Assembly (NCBI GenBank): GCA_020635715.1
Contig: JACJZG010000044.1
Coordinates: 1 to 6,464, forward strand
DNA from: Flavobacteriales bacterium
GTDB lineage: Bacteria; Bacteroidota; Bacteroidia; Flavobacteriales_F; PHOS-HE28
DNA: 6,464 nucleotides
Reading direction: 5' to 3'
The position numbers were made by a program, and so were the translations under genes. Below the pieces are notes generated by a model. It was not told the DNA's origin and made no database searches. It saw only the letters and a program-made list of their open reading frames with translations. Positions 1-5,606 of this stretch are shown here, piece by piece. The stretch's first letter is position 1. Each line of letters opens with the position of its first letter.

Positions 1-245
1 CGCACCTGGTTGCCGAAGATGAAAGACCCTTCGGCCCCGAGGGTGATGTTGTTGCGCAGCTTGCGCCAAGTGGCGAGGCCAACGTTGTTGTTGCTCCCGA
101 AGCGCTCCGCCAGATCGCCACCGGGCAGCTGCTGGGCGTAGCTGGCCTGGACCACGGTGAGGGCCATGGTCGTGTCAGCGATGGTCTGGCCATGCACCAG
201 GGGTGCTGCACAACACAGCCACAGGACGGGGATCAGCGGGCGCAT
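1..245 (-). CDS. Exported, putative outer-membrane protein of unknown function (5' part only)
   Basis: This minus-strand gene starts at the ATG complementary to 243-245 and runs off the left edge, leaving 81 residues visible. The N-terminus is a signal peptide: a short Arg-Pro start, a hydrophobic core (LIPVLWLCCAAPLV) and a probable cleavage site near HGQ at residues 18-20. The mature part contains PGGDLAERFG (41-50), then NVG and an aromatic/glycine pattern ending GAEGSFIFGNQV. From memory, this resembles a widespread Bacteroidota family of about 200-270 residues, thought to be an outer-membrane beta-barrel or surface protein with no assigned role. An in-frame TTG at 252-254 is the only other nearby start; ATG is preferred because the hydrophobic segment follows it directly. 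The gene is divergent from the sugar cluster, so a functional link is not implied. I am fairly sure of the gene and unsure of the function. Confidence 0.75.
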   Translation of the reverse strand, partial: MRPLIPVLWLCCAAPLVHGQTIADTTMALTVVQASYAQQLPGGDLAERFGSNNNVGLATWRKLRNNITLGAEGSFIFGNQV

Positions 246-251
246 AATGGA

Positions 252-259
252 CAAAAGTA
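252..259 (-). promoter_or_regulatory. Possible Bacteroidota -7 element for the leftward gene
   Basis: Read on the minus strand the sequence is TACTTTTG, a full match to the Bacteroidota -7 consensus TAnnTTTG. It ends six bases before the ATG of the leftward gene, so transcription would start at or next to the start codon and give a nearly leaderless mRNA. I see no convincing TTG-type -33 element at the usual distance upstream, which lowers confidence. Confidence 0.4.
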
Positions 260-317
260 GCCGCTTGGCCTTCGTCGGGTCGGCCTTTCCTCGTCACGCG
301 GGGCTAACGACAACGGC

Positions 318-325
318 TATCTTCG
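318..325 (+). promoter_or_regulatory. Possible -7 element for the sugar-nucleotide operon
   Basis: TATCTTCG resembles the Bacteroidota TAnnTTTG element with C in place of the third T of TTTG. It lies 44 bases before the preferred aminotransferase start at 370. A nearly identical string, TACCTTCG, precedes the acetyltransferase gene at 4973, and both continue as CGSCC. This recurrence supports a lineage-specific promoter form. No clear -33 element was found. Confidence 0.4.
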
Positions 326-340
326 CGCCCGCTTCGGGCG
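326..340 (+). other. Short GC stem-loop downstream of the promoter-like octamer
   Basis: CGCCCG, CTT and CGGGCG form a perfect 6-bp stem with a 3-base loop. It lies directly after the putative -7 element, about where transcription would begin, so it could fold at the extreme 5' end of the mRNA or act as a DNA palindrome. No U-tract follows, so it is not an intrinsic terminator. In GC-rich sequence such a short stem may be accidental. Confidence 0.3.
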
Positions 341-369
341 TTCCCGCTCCCTCCACCAGCGATCAGCCG

Positions 370-1524
370 ATGAAACCCATCCAGATGGTCGACCTCGTCG
401 GCCAGTACCATCACATACGATCGGAAGTGGACGCCGCGCTGGTCGGTGTGCTGGGCAGCGCCATGTTCATCGGCGGTCCGGAGGTGAAGGAGTTCGAGAA
501 GGAACTGGCCGCCTACAACGGCTCGAAGCATGTGATCGCCTGCGCGAACGGCACCGACGCGCTGCAGATCGCCATGATGGCACTGGACCTGAAGCCGGGG
601 GACGAGGTGATCACCGCCTCCTTCACCTTCGTGGCCACCGTGGAGGTGGTGGGCCTGCTGGGCATCACGCCGGTCTTCGCGGATGTCCTGCCGGGTACCT
701 TCAACCTCGATCCCGCCGACATCGAACGGAAGATCACGCCGCGTACCAAGGCGATCGTGCCGGTCCACCTCTTCGGACAGGTGGCGGACATGGAACCGAT
801 CATGGCCATCGCCAGGAAGCATGGGCTCTATGTGATCGAGGACAACGCCCAGGCCATCGGGGCTACTTACACGTTCCTGGATGGTTCCACGCGAAAGAGC
901 GGTGCCATCGGCCATATCGCCACCACCAGCTTCTTCCCCAGCAAGAACCTCGGCTGTTACGGCGATGGTGGTGCGCTCTTCACCAACGACGATGAGCTGG
1001 CCCGGAAGGTCCGCCGCGTGTGCAACCATGGCAGCGAGGTGCGCTACTACCATGAAGTGGTGGGTGTGAATAGTCGGTTGGACGCGATCCAGGCGGCCGT
1101 CCTGCGGATCAAGCTGCGCCATCTGGACGAGTACAACGCCGCACGGAACAAGGCGGCGGCGTTCTATGATGCGGCCTTCGCCGGCATCGAAGGCCTGCGC
1201 GTACCGGAGCGCAGTGCGCACAGCACCCACGTCTTCCATCAGTACACCTTGCGGGTCCTGCCTGCCGCAGGCATGGTGACCGGTGGGCGGCGCGATGGTC
1301 TCAAACAGCACCTGGAGGCGCATGGAGTGCCGGCGATGATCTACTACCCTGTATCCTGCCACCTGCAGAACGCGTATAAGAGCGATCGTGCCCCCGAGGG
1401 ATCACTTCCGGTGACCGAAGGGCTCACACGCGAAGTGCTCTCGCTCCCCATGAGCACGGAACTGGACAACGAACAACTCACGCACATCACCAACACGGTG
1501 AAAAGCTTCTTCACCCAGCAATGA
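370..1524 (+). CDS. wbpE: DegT/DnrJ/EryC1/StrS sugar aminotransferase, WbpE-type
   Basis: This is a PLP-dependent (fold type I) nucleotide-sugar aminotransferase of 384 residues, a normal family length. Visible motifs are ANGTDALQ with GTDAL at 61-65, IEDNAQAIGA with the PLP-ring aspartate D158, and TSFFPSKNLGCYGDGG with the Schiff-base lysine K192. VGVNSRLDAIQAA and IYYPVSCHLQNAY follow. The string around K192 closely resembles Pseudomonas WbpE, which transfers an amino group from glutamate to the C3 ketone of UDP-3-keto-GlcNAcA in the cytosol. The presence of wbpD- and wbpB-like genes downstream supports that role over other DegT substrates. The ATG at 370 is chosen because the family begins at about this point (MxxIxMVDL). 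The frame stays open back to 157, but that stretch carries the divergent promoters and the start of the opposite gene. No Shine-Dalgarno is present. The stop overlaps the next start (ATGA), suggesting translational coupling. Confidence 0.9.
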   Translation: MKPIQMVDLVGQYHHIRSEVDAALVGVLGSAMFIGGPEVKEFEKELAAYNGSKHVIACANGTDALQIAMMALDLKPGDEVITASFTFVATVEVVGLLGITPVFADVLPGTFNLDPADIERKITPRTKAIVPVHLFGQVADMEPIMAIARKHGLYVIEDNAQAIGATYTFLDGSTRKSGAIGHIATTSFFPSKNLGCYGDGGALFTNDDELARKVRRVCNHGSEVRYYHEVVGVNSRLDAIQAAVLRIKLRHLDEYNAARNKAAAFYDAAFAGIEGLRVPERSAHSTHVFHQYTLRVLPAAGMVTGGRRDGLKQHLEAHGVPAMIYYPVSCHLQNAYKSDRAPEGSLPVTEGLTREVLSLPMSTELDNEQLTHITNTVKSFFTQQ

Positions 1525-2876
1525 ACATCGCAGTAGTAGGAACGGGATACGTCGGTCTGGTGACCGGCACCTGCTTCGCCGAGACCGGCAACCACGTGGT
1601 ATGCGTGGACATCAACACCGAGAAGGTGCAGATGATGAAGGATGGGAAGGTGCCCATCTACGAACCCCACCTGGACGTGCTCTTCGAGCGCAACATCCGC
1701 CAGGGTCGTCTGCGCTTCACCACCGACCTGGCCGAGGCATTGGAGAAGGCGCAGATCGTCTTCCTGGCCCTGCCCACGCCTCCGGGCGAGGATGGCAGCG
1801 CTGACCTCAGCTATGTGCTGAAGGCCGCAGGTGACATCGGGAAGATCATGAAGCACTACATGGTGCTCGTGGACAAGAGCACCGTACCCGTGGGCACCGC
1901 CGAGAAGGTGCATGCCGAGGTGGCCAAGTACGCCAAGGTGGAGTTCGACGTGGTGAGCAACCCCGAGTTCCTGCGCGAAGGCTTCGCCGTGGACGACTTC
2001 CTGAAGCCCGACCGGGTGGTGGTGGGCACCAGCAGCGAGCGGGCCCGCAAGTTGATGGAGGACCTGTACAAGCCCTTCGTGCGCCAGGGCAACCCCATCA
2101 TCTTCATGGATGAGCGGAGCGCCGAGCTGACGAAGTACGCTGCCAACGCCTTCCTCGCGGCCAAGATCACCTTCATGAACGAAATCGCGAACTTCTGCGA
2201 GGCCGTGGGTGCCGACGTGGACAAGGTGCGGATCGGCATGGGCACGGACACCCGGATCGGCAAACGCTTCCTCTTCCCGGGCATCGGCTATGGCGGCTCC
2301 TGCTTCCCCAAGGACGTGCAGGCACTGGCCAAGAGCGGCAAGGAGGCGGGCTACGACTTCCAGATCATCAACAGCGTGATGGAGGTGAACGAGCAGCAGA
2401 AGACCGCGTTGATGCCGAAGATCGAAGCCTACTATGGCGGCGACCTGAAGGGGAAACACTTCGCCATGTGGGGCCTTTCATTCAAGCCCGACACCGACGA
2501 CATCCGCGAGGCGCCGGCCCTTTACATGATCGATGCATTGACCAAGGCTGGAGCCACCGTCACCGCCTTCGATCCGGAAGGGGCGAACAACGTGAAGAAG
2601 CTCATCGGCGACCGCATCAACTACGCCAGCGATGAGTACGAGGCATTGAAGGGGGCGGACTCGCTGATCATCTGCACCGAGTGGTCCTTGTTCCGGACGC
2701 CGGACTTCGCACAACTGGAGTCGGAGCTGAAGGAGCGCACCATCTTCGACGGACGGAACCTGTACGAGTTGGACGAGATGAAGGCGAAGGGCTTCCACTA
2801 CGTGAGCATCGGTCGCAACGTGGTCACGGCCGCGCACAGCCCCAAGGCGAACACCAAAGCGACGGCGAAAGCCTGA
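1521..2876 (+). CDS. ugd: UDP-glucose 6-dehydrogenase
   Basis: This enzyme oxidises UDP-glucose twice with NAD+ to UDP-glucuronate in the cytosol. The 451 residues show an N-terminal Rossmann fold with GTGYVG at 7-12 and the acidic end VDIN. LPTPPGEDGSADLSYV, DKSTVPVGT, NPEFLREGFAV and ELTKYAANAFLA follow. The catalytic cysteine C261 lies in GYGGSCFPKDVQAL, and the C-terminal UDP-binding domain contains WGLSFKPDTDDIREAP. The GGSCFPKD form marks the UDP-glucose branch; WbpA-type UDP-GlcNAc dehydrogenases usually carry GGHCIPVDP. The family normally ends near FHYxSIGR; here a tail of about 19 residues follows, ending in a Lys/Ala/Thr-rich stretch. The start overlaps the wbpE stop by four bases and the next gene begins four bases after the stop, so the product is probably handed directly to the decarboxylase. 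Confidence 0.96.
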   Translation: MNIAVVGTGYVGLVTGTCFAETGNHVVCVDINTEKVQMMKDGKVPIYEPHLDVLFERNIRQGRLRFTTDLAEALEKAQIVFLALPTPPGEDGSADLSYVLKAAGDIGKIMKHYMVLVDKSTVPVGTAEKVHAEVAKYAKVEFDVVSNPEFLREGFAVDDFLKPDRVVVGTSSERARKLMEDLYKPFVRQGNPIIFMDERSAELTKYAANAFLAAKITFMNEIANFCEAVGADVDKVRIGMGTDTRIGKRFLFPGIGYGGSCFPKDVQALAKSGKEAGYDFQIINSVMEVNEQQKTALMPKIEAYYGGDLKGKHFAMWGLSFKPDTDDIREAPALYMIDALTKAGATVTAFDPEGANNVKKLIGDRINYASDEYEALKGADSLIICTEWSLFRTPDFAQLESELKERTIFDGRNLYELDEMKAKGFHYVSIGRNVVTAAHSPKANTKATAKA

Positions 2877-2880
2877 TCCC

Positions 2881-3993
2881 ATGGCGAAGAAGAACGCAGC
2901 ATCCCCGCTACGCGTGAGCAAGAAGAACAAGGCATCGGTCCGGAAGAGCGCCAAGGCCGCGCCCGCCACGACGTTGAAGGTCGTCAGGAAGAAGGCCGTC
3001 AAGGCGAAGGACCGCGTTCTGATCACCGGCGCCGCCGGTTTCCTCGGATCGCACCTCTGCGACCGGATGCTGAAGGAGGGTTACCACGTGATCGCGATGG
3101 ACAACCTGATCACGGGCAGTTTGAAGAACATCGAACACCTCTTCCACCGCGAGGACTTCGAGTTCTACCACCACGACGTTTCCAAGTTCGTTCACGTGCC
3201 GGGCGAGTTGAAGTACATCATGCACTTCGCGTCCCCGGCCTCCCCGATCGACTACGAGAAGATCCCCATCCAGACCTTGAAGGTGGGTTCGCTCGGCACG
3301 CACAACCTGCTCGGGCTGGCGCGTGTGAAGAAGGCACGCATCATCGTGGCCAGCACCAGCGAGGTCTACGGCGACCCCAAGGTGCATCCGCAGCCCGAGA
3401 CCTACTGGGGCCATGTGAACCCCGTGGGCAAGCGCAGCATGTATGATGAGGCCAAGCGCTTCCAGGAGGCCATCACCATGGCCTACCACAACTACCATGG
3501 GGTGGAGACGCGCATGGTGCGCATCTTCAACACCTACGGACCACGCATGCGCCTGAACGACGGCCGGGTGGTGCCCGCCTTCATGGGCCAGGCCCTGCGT
3601 GGCGAGGACCTCACGATCTTCGGCAAGGGCGATCAGACGCGCAGCTTCTGCTACGTGGACGACCTCATTGAAGGCATCTACCGCCTGCTGCTGAGCGACC
3701 ATGCCGGGCCGGTGAACATCGGCAACCCGAAGGAGATCACCATCAAGCAGTTCGCCGAGGAGATCCTGAAGCTCACGGGCACCAAGCAGAAGCTCATCTA
3801 CAAGCCGCTGCCGAGCGATGACCCCATGCAACGTCAGCCGGACATCACCCTGGCGAAGAAGCTGCTGAAGTGGGAGCCGAAGGTGGACCGTGCCGAAGGC
3901 ATGCGCCGCACCTTCGAATACTTCAAGTCGCTCACCCCCGCCGAGCTGAACGAGAAGGAGCACTTCAGCTTCGAGGGCTACGTGCGGAAGTAA
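2881..3993 (+). CDS. uxs: UDP-glucuronate decarboxylase (UDP-xylose synthase) with basic N-terminal extension
   Basis: This extended short-chain dehydrogenase/reductase converts UDP-glucuronate to UDP-xylose and CO2 through a 4-keto intermediate, with bound NAD+ recycled. The 370 residues show RVLITGAAGFLGSHL with the glycine motif GAAGFLG at 50-56, HFASPASPIDY, STSEVYGDP (158-166) and the catalytic YxxxK in YDEAKR (Y188, K192). RIFNTYGPRM, GDQTRSFCYVDDLIEG and a C-terminal QRQPDITLAKKLLKWEPK follow. These match the Bacteroidota UXS pattern closely. Homologues as I recall them start at about MKRVLITG; here roughly 44 Lys/Ala/Arg-rich residues precede that point. Apart from an early GTG codon at residue 12, no alternative start is seen within the extension, so most of it appears to be translated. 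The gene lies four bases after ugd, forming a two-step UDP-xylose module. Confidence 0.94.
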   Translation: MAKKNAASPLRVSKKNKASVRKSAKAAPATTLKVVRKKAVKAKDRVLITGAAGFLGSHLCDRMLKEGYHVIAMDNLITGSLKNIEHLFHREDFEFYHHDVSKFVHVPGELKYIMHFASPASPIDYEKIPIQTLKVGSLGTHNLLGLARVKKARIIVASTSEVYGDPKVHPQPETYWGHVNPVGKRSMYDEAKRFQEAITMAYHNYHGVETRMVRIFNTYGPRMRLNDGRVVPAFMGQALRGEDLTIFGKGDQTRSFCYVDDLIEGIYRLLLSDHAGPVNIGNPKEITIKQFAEEILKLTGTKQKLIYKPLPSDDPMQRQPDITLAKKLLKWEPKVDRAEGMRRTFEYFKSLTPAELNEKEHFSFEGYVRK

Positions 3994-4017
3994 GCCGTTC
4001 CCCGCCTGTCCGGTCCC

Positions 4018-4944
4018 GTGAAGCGTACGTTCCGTTCCATCCAGGCCTCCGTTGATGCGGCCTCCTCGCTGGTGCCGATCCGCGTGGGCGGCGTGCCCGA
4101 GCACTTCAACCTGCCCTGGCTGCTGGCCCTGGAGCGTCGTGCCTTCGTGCGGGCCGGTGTGGAGGTGAAGTGGCGTACCGTGCCGCAGGGCACCGGCGCG
4201 ATGTGCGAGTTGCTGCGCCGGGGTGAGCTGGACCTGGCGTTGATGGTGACCGAAGGCGCCGTGCGCGACATCCTCAATGGGAACCCGAGCCGCATCGTGG
4301 CACCCTACGTCGATAGTGCGCTCACCTGGGGCGTGCACGTGGGTGCATGGACCGCTATCACCGACCCGGAGCAGCTGGAGGGAGTGCCTTATGCGATCAG
4401 CCGGCCGAACAGTGGCAGCCACTTGGTGGCGTTGAGCTATGCCCGGTCCAAGGGTCGGTCGGTCCGGGAGGAGGACCTGGAGGTGGTGAATGATCTGCCC
4501 GGAGCCTTGGAACGCCTGGCGCATCCCGGTCCGCTGGCCTTCCTCTGGGAAAAGTTCACCACCAAACCCTTCGTGGATGATGGGCGTTTACGGCTGGTGG
4601 ATGCATACCGGACCAGCTGGCCGTCCTTCCTCATCATCGCCTCGGAGGCCGTGCTCGCCGAACATCCGGCGGAGATCGTGCGCCTGCTAAAGGTCCTTCG
4701 CGACCAGGTCAGGGGCCTCATGGCCAAGAAGACGGCCCCCGACATCATCGCCAGCCGCTTCAACCTGTCCCTGCCCGATGCGCAGGCCTGGTTCGCCGGC
4801 GTTCGCTGGAACACGGGCGCCCCCCTTGCGGCGGCCGACCTGGAGGATGTGGTGACCGCCCTGGTGGCCGCAGGAGCCGCCGATCCGATCGCGCCGGGCA
4901 CGGCACTTTCCGAGCGGTTGGTGTGGACGCCGCCGCTGGCTTGA
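4018..4944 (+). CDS. Cytosolic NMT1/SsuA-like substrate-binding-domain protein, function unknown
   Basis: The 308-residue protein (from the longest start) resembles the periplasmic-binding-protein type 2 fold of the SsuA/TauA/NMT1 families. VGGVPEHFNLPW spans 23-34, followed by GTGAMCELLRRGELDLALMVTEG (58-80), AISRPNSGSHLVAL and FLWEKFTTKPFVDDG. The pattern matches a conserved Bacteroidota protein that I recall only as an uncharacterised ABC-type substrate-binding protein. There is no signal peptide or lipobox, and no ABC permease or ATPase is seen nearby, so it probably acts in the cytosol as a ligand sensor, carrier or enzyme. Both plausible starts are GTG. The one at 4018 lies 24 bases after uxs; the one at 4072 gives VPIRVGGVPEHF and fits the usual family start better. 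No Shine-Dalgarno supports either. The reading frame is the same as that of uxs, separated by a single TAA. A sugar-nucleotide role is inferred from position only. Confidence 0.82.
   Translation: MKRTFRSIQASVDAASSLVPIRVGGVPEHFNLPWLLALERRAFVRAGVEVKWRTVPQGTGAMCELLRRGELDLALMVTEGAVRDILNGNPSRIVAPYVDSALTWGVHVGAWTAITDPEQLEGVPYAISRPNSGSHLVALSYARSKGRSVREEDLEVVNDLPGALERLAHPGPLAFLWEKFTTKPFVDDGRLRLVDAYRTSWPSFLIIASEAVLAEHPAEIVRLLKVLRDQVRGLMAKKTAPDIIASRFNLSLPDAQAWFAGVRWNTGAPLAAADLEDVVTALVAAGAADPIAPGTALSERLVWTPPLA
4026..4033 (+). promoter_or_regulatory. Weak -7-like octamer before the alternative GTG start
   Basis: TACGTTCC partly matches the TAnnTTTG/TAnnTTCG pattern and lies 38 bases before the alternative GTG start at 4072. 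If that start is the true one, this octamer would sit in the leader and could give the binding-protein gene its own promoter. Two of the six fixed positions differ from TAnnTTTG, so this is only a candidate. Confidence 0.15.
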
Positions 4945-4961
4945 ATATCCCTTCCGTTCCG

Positions 4962-4976
4962 GGTGCCTTCGGTACC
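4962..4976 (+). other. Small hairpin overlapping the promoter-like octamer before wbpD
   Basis: GGTGCC, TTC and GGTACC can pair as six base pairs including one G-U wobble, closing a 3-base loop. The segment lies 17 bases after the stop of the binding-protein gene and overlaps the TACCTTCG octamer. The same stretch is an imperfect tandem repeat (GTGCCTTCG, GTACCTTCG). There is no T-run, so it does not look like a standard terminator. Confidence 0.25.
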
Positions 4977-4980
4977 TTCG
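4973..4980 (+). promoter_or_regulatory. Possible -7 element for the wbpD-wbpB pair
   Basis: TACCTTCG resembles the Bacteroidota TAnnTTTG element and extends as CGGCC, nearly matching the string at 318 ahead of wbpE. It sits 53 bases before the wbpD ATG, in an 89-bp gap that is the widest on the plus strand inside the cluster. That gap and the repeated motif suggest a second promoter. A clear -33 element is not visible. Confidence 0.4.
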
Positions 4981-5033
4981 CGGCCCTGCCGGCCACGCGA
5001 CCATGCTCCCATGTCCGGCGGTCCGGTCCGCCG

Positions 5034-5606
5034 ATGCCCTACAACGCCCATCCCACTGCCATCATTGATGAAGGATGCTCCATCGGGGAGGGCACGCGGA
5101 TCTGGCACTTCAGCCACATCATGTCCGGCTGCACCATCGGCCCCGGCTGCAACATCGGTCAGAACGTGGTGATCAGTCCGGAGGTGGTGCTCGGGCGGAA
5201 CGTGAAGGTGCAGAACAACGTGAGCATCTATACCGGGGTCATCTGCGAGGATGACGTCTTCCTGGGGCCGTCCTGCGTCTTCACGAACGTGATCAATCCG
5301 CGCAGTGCGGTCAGCAGGCGGGGAGCCTACCAGCGCACCGTGGTGAAGCAGGGCGCCAGCATCGGTGCCAATGCCACGATCGTGTGCGGGCACGACATCG
5401 GTCGTTATGCCTTCATCGGTGCGGGCGCGGTGGTGACCCGGGAGGTGCCCGATCATGCCCTGGTGGTGGGCAATCCGGCCAGGCGCACCGGCTGGATGAG
5501 CGAGTACGGCCACAAGCTCACCTTCGATCCGGATGGGCTTGCCACCTGCCCGGAGAGCGGCCAGCGGTATCAACTGAAGAACGGAGCGGTATCAAAGGTG
5601 TCATGA
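5034..5606 (+). CDS. wbpD: WbpD-type UDP-amino-sugar N-acetyltransferase (left-handed beta-helix)
   Basis: The 190-residue protein is a hexapeptide-repeat acyltransferase that acetylates the 3-amino group of UDP-2-acetamido-3-amino-2,3-dideoxyglucuronate with acetyl-CoA in the cytosol, working as a trimer in known members. Isoleucine/valine-spaced rungs run through most of the protein (TIGPGCNIGQNVVISPEVVLG, then ASIGANATIVCGHDIG). The family signatures IWHFSH (23-28), VQNNVSIYTG (59-68), FLGPSCVFTNVINPRS (76-91) and VVGNPARRTGWMS (144-156) are all present. A short C-terminal tail carries CPESGQRY. The ATG at 5034 is chosen because the family begins about ten residues before the first repeat. 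The frame is open upstream to 4923, but that overlaps the previous gene and the putative promoter. No Shine-Dalgarno is seen. The stop overlaps the next start as ATGA, so it is likely co-translated with wbpB, whose product lies two steps earlier in the same pathway. Confidence 0.94.
   Translation: MPYNAHPTAIIDEGCSIGEGTRIWHFSHIMSGCTIGPGCNIGQNVVISPEVVLGRNVKVQNNVSIYTGVICEDDVFLGPSCVFTNVINPRSAVSRRGAYQRTVVKQGASIGANATIVCGHDIGRYAFIGAGAVVTREVPDHALVVGNPARRTGWMSEYGHKLTFDPDGLATCPESGQRYQLKNGAVSKVS
5563..5595 (+). repeat. 11-bp direct repeat at the 3' end of wbpD
   Basis: AGCGGTATCAA occurs exactly at 5563-5573 and again at 5585-5595, a 22-base period. The copies are read in different codon phases, so this is not a peptide repeat. 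It lies in the last codons of wbpD, just before the coupled wbpB start. It may be chance, a small duplication or part of an RNA structure. Confidence 0.5.

Noticed and set aside
157..369. N-terminal extension of 71 residues on the WbpE aminotransferase
   Set aside because: The family starts near MKPIQMVDL. The upstream stretch overlaps the opposite-strand signal-peptide gene and both promoter-like sites.
304..1362. 352-residue open frame antisense to wbpE
   Set aside because: It has a composition rich in His, Arg and Asp with no family motif. It is explained by the codon bias of the opposite strand.
1344..2459. 371-residue open frame antisense to ugd
   Set aside because: It is a shadow of the conserved dehydrogenase, with low-complexity His/Val/Leu content and no motif.
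1521..2876. Assignment of the dehydrogenase as WbpA (UDP-GlcNAc 6-dehydrogenase)
   Set aside because: The active-site string is GGSCFPKD, typical of UDP-glucose dehydrogenases, and a UDP-glucuronate decarboxylase follows directly.
2908..4524. 538-residue open frame on the minus strand antisense to uxs and the binding-protein gene
   Set aside because: It has a His/Leu/Val/Gly-rich composition typical of antisense frames in GC-rich genes, shows no recognisable domain, and spans two well-supported genes.
4945..4990. Intrinsic terminator after the binding-protein gene
   Set aside because: The only hairpin there is short, contains a wobble pair and has no downstream T-run.
4923..5033. N-terminal extension of 37 residues on WbpD
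   Set aside because: It overlaps the end of the previous gene, contains the promoter-like octamer and has no counterpart in the acetyltransferase family.
4437..5573. 378-residue open frame antisense to the binding-protein gene and wbpD
   Set aside because: It crosses a stop, a gap and a start of two real genes, and the product has no recognisable fold.
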